NCBI GenBank assembly: GCA_015521385.1 | Contig: WAOH01000218.1 | Coordinates: 1-5,360, forward strand | Direction of reading: 5' to 3' | Length of the DNA stretch: 5,360 nt | Source of the DNA: Thermoproteota archaeon | GTDB lineage: Archaea; Korarchaeota; Korarchaeia; Korarchaeales; Korarchaeaceae | Part shown: positions 1 to 4,230 of the stretch, piece after piece | Layout: every line of letters begins with the position of its first letter | Numbering within the stretch: position 1 is the first letter of the stretch | Notes under the pieces: generated by a model | Told to the model about the DNA's origin: nothing | Databases searched by the model: none | The model's input: only the letters and a program-made list of their open reading frames with translations | Position numbers and translations under genes: made by a program

Positions 1-174
1 ATGTACGTCTGGGCCGCGAAGGGGGAGCTGGAGAAGAGGCTCGGCAGGGGGATCGTGGGCTACTCCGTTCAACCGTCCGATGACTCGCCGCTCACCGTCG
101 TGGTGCTGATCTCCGGCCTAGAGCTGAGCGACATTCATCCGTTCAGCTCCCGGGTCGCGGAGGTAGGAGGATGA
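1..174 (+). CDS. 3' end of an unidentified gene (or a 57-codon ORF)
   Basis: An open frame runs from the first base of the window to a TGA at 172-174. It happens to begin with ATG at base 1, but the window edge cuts the view, so the true start may lie upstream. The product ends in a strand-rich stretch (LTVVVLISGLELSDIHPF) and has no recognisable motif. Its stop overlaps the start of the vWA gene as ATGA, which suggests one transcript with coupled translation. In many archaea vWA membrane proteins sit beside MoxR ATPase and DUF58 genes. This tail could belong to such a partner, but that is a guess from context only. Confidence 0.6.
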   Translation: MYVWAAKGELEKRLGRGIVGYSVQPSDDSPLTVVVLISGLELSDIHPFSSRVAEVGG

Positions 175-1049
175 ACCTGAAGGACTGTCTCATCAGGACC
201 CTCATAGTTCTCCTGGTCGTCTGGGTGGTCCTGATAGTCACCGTGAGCTACCTGCAGAGGCCCCGATCATACATCCTCATTCTGGACGCGTCTGTCAGCA
301 TGAGAGAACGCCTTTACCCCGAGAACATCTCGAAGATGGACGCGGCCAAGGACGCCATTTCCCGATTCGCCACAGCCCTAGGCGAGGAGGACAGGGTCGG
401 CCTGGTGGTCTTCTATGACTGCGATGACATTAGGGTCGAGCTCCCACCGGGCAGCCCTCCAGAGAGGTTGGTGGACACGGTGAAGGGGGTGGAACCCGAC
501 AACCAGACCCCAATAGCTGGTGCATTGAGACTGGTTGACAGGCTCCTCTCGAACCTCACCCTGGATGGCTGGGAGTACCATGTGGTGCTCATAACCGACG
601 GAGTGGAGTTCTGTGGTGGCGATCCCCTCTCTGCCGCCGAAGACCTCTGGATCCACAGCGGCGAGAGGGTAAGGATTGACGTAGTATCAGTCATGATACC
701 TCCCTACGTGGAGGAAGTCACGTGGGGAATAGAGGGAGGGCCTTGCGGGGAACCCACCGGGAGGAAAATACCGGTGAGGCTCATCTACATCAGGATAGTC
801 GAGATGACCGGTGGGACCTTCGTGGACGTAAAGGATGTGGAGACCTTCAGGCACGCGATGATTAAGATGACCGAGTCCAAGTGGGAAGTCCTGAAGTACT
901 ACTACTGGGGCGTACTACTCCCGCTGGGACTGCTCATCTGTTTGGGGCTGAGGGCACGGGAGGAGGAGTGGTGCGTGCTCAGGTGCTCATCATTGAGTGA
1001 GGAGAGGCGCGCTCGCGGCCCCAGAGAGGATGATCGAGCTGTGCGATAG
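171..1049 (+). CDS. Membrane-anchored vWA (MIDAS) domain protein
   Basis: This 292-aa protein has a hydrophobic helix at about 8-27, a von Willebrand A domain at about 34-235, a second hydrophobic helix at about 244-261 and a charged tail. The metal-ion-dependent adhesion site is complete: DASVS (Asp39, Ser41, Ser43), Thr113 in NQTPI, and Asp143 in LITDG. Such domains bind a divalent cation and a protein partner. Here the domain probably faces outside, because Lys4 and Arg9 precede helix 1 and Arg261/Arg263 follow helix 2. Two membrane spans around a vWA domain recall BatA/BatB-like proteins of MoxR operons. ATG171 is the only start in this frame after the in-frame TGA at 81-83, and it overlaps the upstream stop. 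GGAGG lies directly against the ATG, too close for normal spacing, so translational coupling is likely. The Arg/Glu-rich last 25 residues look poorly conserved. The ligand is unknown. Confidence 0.88.
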   Translation: MNLKDCLIRTLIVLLVVWVVLIVTVSYLQRPRSYILILDASVSMRERLYPENISKMDAAKDAISRFATALGEEDRVGLVVFYDCDDIRVELPPGSPPERLVDTVKGVEPDNQTPIAGALRLVDRLLSNLTLDGWEYHVVLITDGVEFCGGDPLSAAEDLWIHSGERVRIDVVSVMIPPYVEEVTWGIEGGPCGEPTGRKIPVRLIYIRIVEMTGGTFVDVKDVETFRHAMIKMTESKWEVLKYYYWGVLLPLGLLICLGLRAREEEWCVLRCSSLSEERRARGPREDDRAVR

Positions 1050-1115
1050 CGCAACGCAGGTTCTCCGCGGGACTGGCCGAGCTGCCGATCCCTGAGCCAT
1101 ACCGTCCGCTAAAGT

Positions 1116-1140
1116 CGGTGAACGGATCGAGGGTTCACCG
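1116..1140. repeat. Perfect 8-bp hairpin between convergent genes
   Basis: CGGTGAAC at 1116-1123 and GTTCACCG at 1133-1140 are exact reverse complements separated by 9 nt. The hairpin lies between the end of the vWA gene (1049) and the end of the convergent RHH gene (1145), 4 nt beyond the latter's stop. No T-run follows on either strand, so it is not a standard archaeal U-tract terminator. It could be an mRNA 3'-end structure serving both genes, or chance. Confidence 0.4.
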
Positions 1141-1144
1141 GGAT

Positions 1145-1639
1145 TCACTTCTCCCCGTCGGGAGGGACGAGCCTGCCCACCTTCCTGCACCTCGACAGCA
1201 CGAGGAGCTTGGACACTCCCTTAGGGGGCCTGACCTCCTCGCACTCCCTTATCAGGGCCACGTACCTCTCGAAGGTCTCGGCATCGATGTCGTCCTGGAA
1301 GACGAGCCTCCTCACGTTCTGGAAGATGACCCTCCTCCCGAACTGCTCCAGGTCCTCCTTGCTCACCTCGAGCTCCTCCACATCGGATATGACCGTCGGG
1401 CTGATGGACGACAGGGTGTAGTCGACCCTCCTGCCCGCCTCCTTGAGCCCCTCGGAGATGGGCTGCATGCCAGCCCTCAACCCCTCCGTGATATCTATGA
1501 AGAGCCTCAAGGCCTCGTTCACGACCTCCCCCATGGTCTTCCCGGTCTTCTTGGCTATCTCGGCCGCTTTATTGTAGAGGAACGCGTCGACTCCCCTTAT
1601 GGTCACGTCCTTCCTAGCCTCATCACCATTCGATGTCAT
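1145..1639 (-). CDS. Ribbon-helix-helix (CopG/MetJ-like) regulator with an extra C-terminal domain
   Basis: This 164-aa protein starts with a ribbon-helix-helix DNA-binding domain. A beta strand DVTIRGVD (11-18) carries the alternating polar residues that normally enter the DNA major groove. Helix 1 spans about 18-31, KTGKT is the turn, and helix 2 is MGEVVNEALRLFID (36-49). RHH proteins bind as dimers to inverted or tandem short sites and are usually repressors. Simple archaeal RHH regulators are about 50-90 aa. Here about 110 more residues follow, rich in charged and beta-branched residues (ELEVSKEDLEQFGRRVIF, then a segment ending CRKVGRLVPPDGEK), which I cannot assign; a sensor or oligomerisation domain is possible. 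ATG1639 fits a TATA box at 1669-1676 and a nearly leaderless transcript. A dyad over that box suggests self-repression. The gene is convergent with the vWA gene; its other targets are unknown. Confidence 0.88.
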   Translation of the reverse strand: MTSNGDEARKDVTIRGVDAFLYNKAAEIAKKTGKTMGEVVNEALRLFIDITEGLRAGMQPISEGLKEAGRRVDYTLSSISPTVISDVEELEVSKEDLEQFGRRVIFQNVRRLVFQDDIDAETFERYVALIRECEEVRPPKGVSKLLVLSRCRKVGRLVPPDGEK

Positions 1640-1649
1640 GTTTGCACCG

Positions 1650-1672
1650 TATTACAAATCATGCAAGTAATA
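1650..1672. promoter_or_regulatory. Candidate operator dyad at the RHH promoter
   Basis: TATTAC (1650-1655) and GTAATA (1667-1672) form an exact inverted repeat with an 11-nt spacer. The distal arm overlaps the TATA-like box and the proximal arm covers the expected transcription start. A partly nested pair, TTGCA (1642-1646) and TGCAA (1662-1666), has the same orientation. Binding here would block promoter access, as expected for RHH autoregulation. That the RHH protein binds it is inference. Confidence 0.45.
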
Positions 1673-1676
1673 TAAG
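1669..1676 (-). promoter_or_regulatory. TATA-like box for the RHH gene
   Basis: On the minus strand this reads CTTATATT inside an AT-rich stretch. Placing the start site about 26 nt downstream puts it near 1646, giving a leader of roughly 7 nt before ATG1639. Near-leaderless transcripts are common in archaea, and no Shine-Dalgarno site is visible in front of this ATG. Confidence 0.55.
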
Positions 1677-1681
1677 ATTTA

Positions 1682-1789
1682 CTACCCGGCCGGGCCCGGA
1701 ATCACACGGATCATGCACTCCGCACCAACGATCGAAGGATCAGTCCCCCTACCCAGTGATTTGAGCATGTCCCTGATCTCCATGGCCAT
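1682..1789 (-). CDS. Possible 35-aa small ORF or gene remnant
   Basis: The frame opens at ATG1789 (alternative GTG1795) and stops at TAG 1682-1684, just ahead of the RHH promoter on the same strand. The product (MAMEIRDMLKSLG..., ending IRVIPGPAG) has native-looking codons and an amphipathic N-terminal helix, unlike the Trp-rich product of the competing frame. An AAGGAGGA motif at 1810-1817 lies about 20 nt upstream, too far to be a good ribosome site for ATG1789. It overlaps the stop region of the startless fragment at 1807-1911, so both may be pieces of one decayed operon. I do not recognise the family. Confidence 0.25.
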   Translation of the reverse strand: MAMEIRDMLKSLGRGTDPSIVGAECMIRVIPGPAG

Positions 1790-1806
1790 TTCCACGGAGA
1801 ACGCAC

Positions 1807-1911
1807 TTAATCCTCCTTGAACGTGAAAGGCCTGTGATACGCCCTTTTTCTAGCCTCAAATAGAGATAGGAACTTGATCTGATTCTCTCGGCTTCGTCGC
1901 GCCGCGGACGA
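1807..1911 (-). pseudogene. Startless C-terminal gene fragment
   Basis: A minus-strand frame between the in-frame TGA at 1912-1914 and the TAA at 1807-1809 encodes a natural-looking C-terminus (ENQIKFLSLFEARKR, then AYHRPFTFKED). It contains no ATG, GTG or TTG, so it cannot be translated alone as it stands. The fragment is basic and aromatic, in the style of tails of small archaeal proteins. I cannot assign it to a family. It looks like the end of a gene whose 5' part was lost or frameshifted. Confidence 0.4.
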
Positions 1912-1940
1912 TCAGAACCTAGGGGTTAACGCCCCTGCCA

Positions 1941-2012
1941 GTGAGAGAGCTCCTCAGGGTAAAGGAGGATCTCACGAGGGTGGAGTGGCTGGTAAAGCGG
2001 GTGATGGGTTAA
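1941..2012 (+). other. Short plus-strand coding-like remnant
   Basis: From GTG1941 to TAA2010-2012 the frame gives 23 residues (VRELLRVKEDLTRVEWLVKR and three more), which would form a strongly amphipathic charged helix with host-like codons (AGG, CTC, GAG, GTG). The frame is open back to a TAG at 1920-1922. It has no good ribosome site and ends just upstream of the csx3 TATA box. It may be the 3' end of a decayed gene or chance. Confidence 0.2.
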
Positions 2013-2013
2013 C

Positions 2014-2021
2014 GATATAAC
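2014..2021 (+). promoter_or_regulatory. TATA-like box for csx3
   Basis: GATATAAC is centred near 2017, which predicts a start site near 2043 and a leader of about 16 nt before GTG2060. This supports GTG2060 over the TTG at 2039, which would lie upstream of the predicted start. The leader holds a purine-rich GGGGGCGA stretch at 2043-2050, which is a weak ribosome site at best. Confidence 0.5.
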
Positions 2022-2059
2022 GGATCTCTCCGATGTAGTTGTGGGGGCGAATCGGTTTG

Positions 2060-2353
2060 GTGGAATTCTCGGTGAAAGAGTACGATAACTTCACACTGGT
2101 CGAGTTCCGGCTGGGGGATCCGATAACTCCCGACCAGCTCCCCCACCTGCTGGAGATGGCTCCCGACGTCGATCCCACCAAGGGCGTGGTGATATCGGGC
2201 AGGGGGCCCATCTGGCTGCACTCGGCCCTCGCCCATCTCTACCACCCGACCAAGTGGGTGTCCCACTACGATCCCCGGCTGGGCGGAGCCGTGGTGGTCC
2301 AGACCCACGATCCTGCCGTCAAGGTGGGTCAGGTCATCGAGGTGAGGGCCTGA
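2060..2353 (+). CDS. csx3: Csx3/Crn3 family CRISPR ring nuclease
   Basis: This 97-aa protein (from GTG2060) matches Csx3, also called Crn3, almost throughout. The signature runs KGVVISGRGPIWLHSALAH at residues 42-60, then YHPTKWVSHYDPRLGGAVVV. Conserved polar residues are Ser46, Arg48, His54, His59, His62, Asp71, Arg73 and His83; His62 and Asp71 line up with the key residues His60 and Asp69 of Archaeoglobus fulgidus AF1864 as I recall them. That protein was first described as a manganese-dependent RNA deadenylase and later as a ring nuclease that cuts cyclic tetra-adenylate, the alarm molecule made by Cas10 in type III CRISPR. Starting at GTG2060 gives MEFSVKEYDNFTLVEF, which aligns end to end with the AF1864 N-terminus; TTG2039 would add seven unmatched residues. 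Length is normal for stand-alone Csx3. A SAVED-like gene follows 170 nt downstream on the same strand. No cas gene is visible in the window. Confidence 0.93.
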   Translation: MEFSVKEYDNFTLVEFRLGDPITPDQLPHLLEMAPDVDPTKGVVISGRGPIWLHSALAHLYHPTKWVSHYDPRLGGAVVVQTHDPAVKVGQVIEVRA

Positions 2354-2408
2354 ACGAGGCCGGGACCAGGACGGTGGGACCGGATCACTGCTCGACCGAG
2401 GAGCCAGA

Positions 2409-2422
2409 TCAGGTCAGGTCAG
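2409..2422. repeat. Short tandem repeat TCAGG-TCAGG-TCAG
   Basis: Just under three copies of a 5-bp unit sit in the gap between csx3 and the SAVED-like gene. This could be a slippage product or direct half-sites. There is no further evidence for a role. Confidence 0.3.
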
Positions 2423-2446
2423 TTTCGGGTGTCTCGGGTAAAGGAA

Positions 2447-2482
2447 TTCATCCTGCCACCACCGGATGAAATATTTGGCAGG
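2447..2482. promoter_or_regulatory. Two interlocked inverted repeats ahead of the SAVED-like gene
   Basis: TTCATCC (2447-2453) pairs exactly with GGATGAA (2464-2470), with a 10-nt spacer. CCTGCCA (2452-2458) pairs exactly with TGGCAGG (2476-2482), with a 17-nt spacer. The two pairs share bases at 2452-2453, so as RNA they are mutually exclusive folds, while as DNA they could be overlapping operators. The right-hand arms flank and overlap the AAATATTT box at 2469-2476. This would suit a repressor site, or an attenuator-like switch on read-through from csx3. Confidence 0.45.
2469..2476 (+). promoter_or_regulatory. TATA-like box for the SAVED-like gene
   Basis: AAATATTT predicts a start site near 2499 and a leader of about 25 nt, enough to include the ribosome site at 2513-2519. 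A second AT-rich patch, GTTAAAA at 2488-2494, would give a nearly leaderless transcript and is less consistent with that site. Confidence 0.45.
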
Positions 2483-2512
2483 CATCGTTAAAACCGGGGC
2501 TGGAAGATCGTC

Positions 2513-2519
2513 GAGGTGA
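2513..2519 (+). promoter_or_regulatory. Strong Shine-Dalgarno site GAGGTGA
   Basis: GAGGTGA is complementary to the conserved end of archaeal 16S rRNA. It sits 4 nt before ATG2524 and 10 nt before ATG2530, so either start is possible. I use 2524 by convention; the difference is two residues. Confidence 0.6.
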
Positions 2520-2523
2520 CCCC

Positions 2524-3120
2524 ATGGCGATGAGTCTGGCCGCGACCGTGATAGGCCTGCTGGTGGATTCGGTGGAGGTGATCAAACTCGGGAAACAGAT
2601 AAGGGATTACGTGAGCAAGAGGAGGGCGGGTTCCAGGGAGGCCATGGACATCCCCCAGGATCAGGAGGCCAGGATCAGGACCCTGATCAGCGGGAGGATA
2701 GGGAGCAGGCTCGTTGACGCCTTCATATCCTACGTGGAGGAGGGCAGCTACGATCCCCTGATGGAGGTCATCGACGATGTCGAGAAGAGGGAGTCCGTTG
2801 ACACGTCGGTGGACCTGATAGGTAGGAACCCGGAGGTGATGTACAGGAGGCAGTTCGGGAAGGATCCCGACTACATCTACAAGTACGCGTCAGGGGGGCT
2901 TGACACCTCCGAGTTCCCCCGCGTGGCCGTGAGCGTGGCCAAGTTCCTCGAGCTGGTGAGCAACCTGCATCCTCTGGCCAAGAAGAGGGTCATACTGGTG
3001 ATGCCCGTGGTGATAGGGTTCCAGATAGGCCAACTGGTGGGGAGCACCGCCAGGTTCTACCCCCTGCACATGGTCAGGGACTCGGGCTACGTGGAGGTGG
3101 GACCGGTCATAGGGTTTTAG
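2524..3120 (+). CDS. SAVED-like putative cyclic-oligonucleotide sensor with N-terminal hydrophobic helix
   Basis: This is a 198-aa protein with no sure full-length match. Its C-terminus (about 132-198) follows the pattern of SAVED domains: a helix with AVSVAKFLELVSNLHP, a hydrophobic strand RVILVMP, then P-x3-G-x3-G (Pro161, Gly165, Gly169, in MPVVIGFQIGQLVG), then a strand with FYPLHMVRDSGYVEVGP. SAVED domains bind cyclic oligonucleotides and switch on effectors in CBASS and type III CRISPR (Cap4, Lon-SAVED CalpL, TIR-SAVED). Known forms are usually fused to a nuclease, protease or TIR domain; none is visible here. Instead the N-terminus is a hydrophobic or amphipathic helix (4-20) leading into basic residues (KLGKQIRDYVSKRR), which could touch a membrane. 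Residues 43-125 are helical and charged, with no assigned domain. Position next to csx3 supports a second-messenger role. It could instead be an unrelated archaeal family. Confidence 0.55.
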   Translation: MAMSLAATVIGLLVDSVEVIKLGKQIRDYVSKRRAGSREAMDIPQDQEARIRTLISGRIGSRLVDAFISYVEEGSYDPLMEVIDDVEKRESVDTSVDLIGRNPEVMYRRQFGKDPDYIYKYASGGLDTSEFPRVAVSVAKFLELVSNLHPLAKKRVILVMPVVIGFQIGQLVGSTARFYPLHMVRDSGYVEVGPVIGF

Positions 3121-3976
3121 AATAACGGGCAATCCAGCACTGGCATCGATCGCCTGTTCTTTGTACGGCTTCATTTTTTCAATCTCTTCCCGGAATCCAC
3201 CTCGGTGTTGCGCTTTTCTTCTGGACAGTATTGTAATATATGGAGCAACGGACATCACCGCAAATACTGCTATCATGACTATAACAAGAGAACTGTCTAA
3301 GAGAACTCTCTATGCCACCCACAGGACTCTCCTCACGTGAGTTATTTCTAGTGTAGAGATGGAAGTCGTTGATGTTCCATTGAGAGGGATGGTAATCCTC
3401 TCCTCTGTCTCAGGTGGTTTAATATCTTCTTTCCGAGGACAACTGGGCACCTCCACTTCGAATGACGTGGGAGCATAGCCTCTACTAGTGGCTATCACCC
3501 CTACTTTCCCACTACTCGAGCAAAAGCCCACCACTCTACTCCCATTTAGAGGAACCTCTTTCCCCTGAAAGTGAAGAATTGCTTTGACTGGTGTACCGTT
3601 CGCTGTGATCTCCACTCGGTAATGGCTCTTATTCAAACTGGTAGCATTCACCTTCAAGGACGGAATCCTCTTAATGAGCAATTCCCTTCTAAAGTCGGAG
3701 CCTCCTATCCAAAAAGTAACCTTGTTAAAGCCATAGTTGAGCCTTGCTTAATACTCAAAGGAGGGAGGAGAGTAGCTGAATGAGCTTGCCGGTCTAAAGA
3801 TAAGTTCTCCTCCGTTCACCTTTAGCTTCTTACAATCAAAAATTCTGCACAACGCCATCCGAAACTATCTCTTCTCTGGTAGTTACTGTCGAGCTATCGC
3901 GCGGGGTTACGCAGCCTCCGTGGAAGATAAATCTCAGGCCTAGCACGCCTGGTCCATCGTGGTGTGCCTCTTCTCC
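3121..3976 (-). pseudogene. Decayed surface protein gene with C-terminal membrane anchor
   Basis: Read on the minus strand, this region is a nearly continuous coding sequence broken at three points. Piece one (3836-3976) ends GVVQNF at TGA 3836-3838. Losing one T from the T5 run (A5 at 3838-3842 on the plus strand) would join it to the next frame: VVQNF-DCKKLKVNGGELIF. That frame is cut by TAA at 3748-3750 (SFEY*ARLNYGFN) and by TAG at 3310-3312 (RRVLWVA*RVLLDSS), with coding signal continuing in the same frame past both. The product would be a beta-rich ectodomain with N-x-T/S sites, a Pro/Thr-rich stalk, one membrane helix (VIVMIAVFAVMSVAPYITIL) and a short basic cytoplasmic tail. The frame then runs into the opposite strand of the SAVED-like gene, so its 3' end seems truncated. 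No start codon or signal peptide is clear at the 5' end. Composition is richer in AT than the neighbours. The family is not recognised. Confidence 0.75.
3174..3179 (+). terminator. T6 run after the SAVED-like gene
   Basis: Six T residues lie 54 nt after the stop at 3120, preceded by a smaller T-rich patch near 3157-3162. Archaeal RNA polymerase commonly stops at short U-tracts without a hairpin, so this could end the csx3/SAVED-like transcript. Confidence 0.4.
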
Positions 3977-4164
3977 TCATCCGTCAGGGGCGAGGGATCG
4001 ATGGCGGCATCGGTCAGGGCCGACGCCAAGTTCATGAACCGGGTCGGGTGTCCGCTAGTCTCGATGCACTTCGACTCCCACCGAGGGTAAGCGTCGATCT
4101 CTGGTTGGATGTGGATCACTACGGCTGCGGGAACAAGTGGATCTACAACTGCGGCGGCTGCTGA
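3944..4164 (+). other. Plus-strand coding-like remnant with Cys-rich end
   Basis: One plus frame (3944-4090, ATG at 4001) reads VRADAKFMNRVGCPLVSMHF before TAA4088-4090. The adjacent frame then reads VDLWLDVDHYGCGNKW and IYNCGGC to TGA4162-4164, followed by a T5 run at 4172-4176 that could be a terminator. Third positions are GC-rich in both parts. A single frameshift near 4080 would join them. The C-x7-C-x2-C ending could bind metal. It overlaps the minus-strand ORF at 3940-4197, so at most one of the two is real. Confidence 0.25.
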
Positions 4165-4171
4165 ATCGCCC

Positions 4172-4176
4172 TTTTT
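4172..4176 (+). terminator. T5 run after the plus-strand remnant
   Basis: Five T residues start 7 nt after the TGA at 4162-4164. This is the right place for an archaeal U-tract terminator of a plus-strand gene and weakly supports the plus-strand reading of this region. No stable hairpin is seen in front of it. Confidence 0.2.
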
Positions 4177-4230
4177 AGTGAGCGGGCCGAGATCCAAATC
4201 GTTTAGGTGGGAGGGCCTGGAGAAAGGGGT

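Larger units (their letters stand above)
3940..4197 (-). other. 85-codon minus-strand ORF, possibly the 5' part of the decayed gene
   Basis: TTG4197 to TAG3940-3942 encodes 85 residues with an Ala/Val-rich stretch (SAAAAVVDPLVPAAVVIHIQ) and a plausible soluble segment (RFMNLASALTDAAIDPSP, then LTDEEKRH). Codons favour G first and C or G third, as in coding DNA. A one-base shift near its end would join it to the first piece of the 3121-3976 pseudogene (TTMD-GPGVLGLRF). It is also in the same frame as the propeller gene stop at 4231-4233. The opposite strand looks coding too, so I cannot say which strand, if either, is or was a gene. Confidence 0.3.

Noticed and set aside
1118..1675. Long plus-strand ORF opposite the RHH gene
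   Set aside because: It is His/Leu/Pro-rich with no domain and is fully explained as the shadow of the clearly identifiable RHH protein on the other strand.
2039..2059. TTG2039 as the csx3 start, adding seven residues
   Set aside because: The extra residues do not match the Csx3 N-terminus, and the start lies upstream of the transcript start predicted from the TATA box. GTG2060 aligns exactly with AF1864 as I recall it.
2009..2308. Minus-strand ORFs opposite csx3
   Set aside because: They are shadows; the plus strand encodes a strongly conserved Csx3 sequence.
2890..3276. A single 128-aa minus-strand membrane protein
   Set aside because: Only the part above 3121 is coding-like, as the tail of the pseudogene. 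Below that it is the His-rich antisense of the SAVED-like gene, and its ATG lies inside the pseudogene's membrane helix region.
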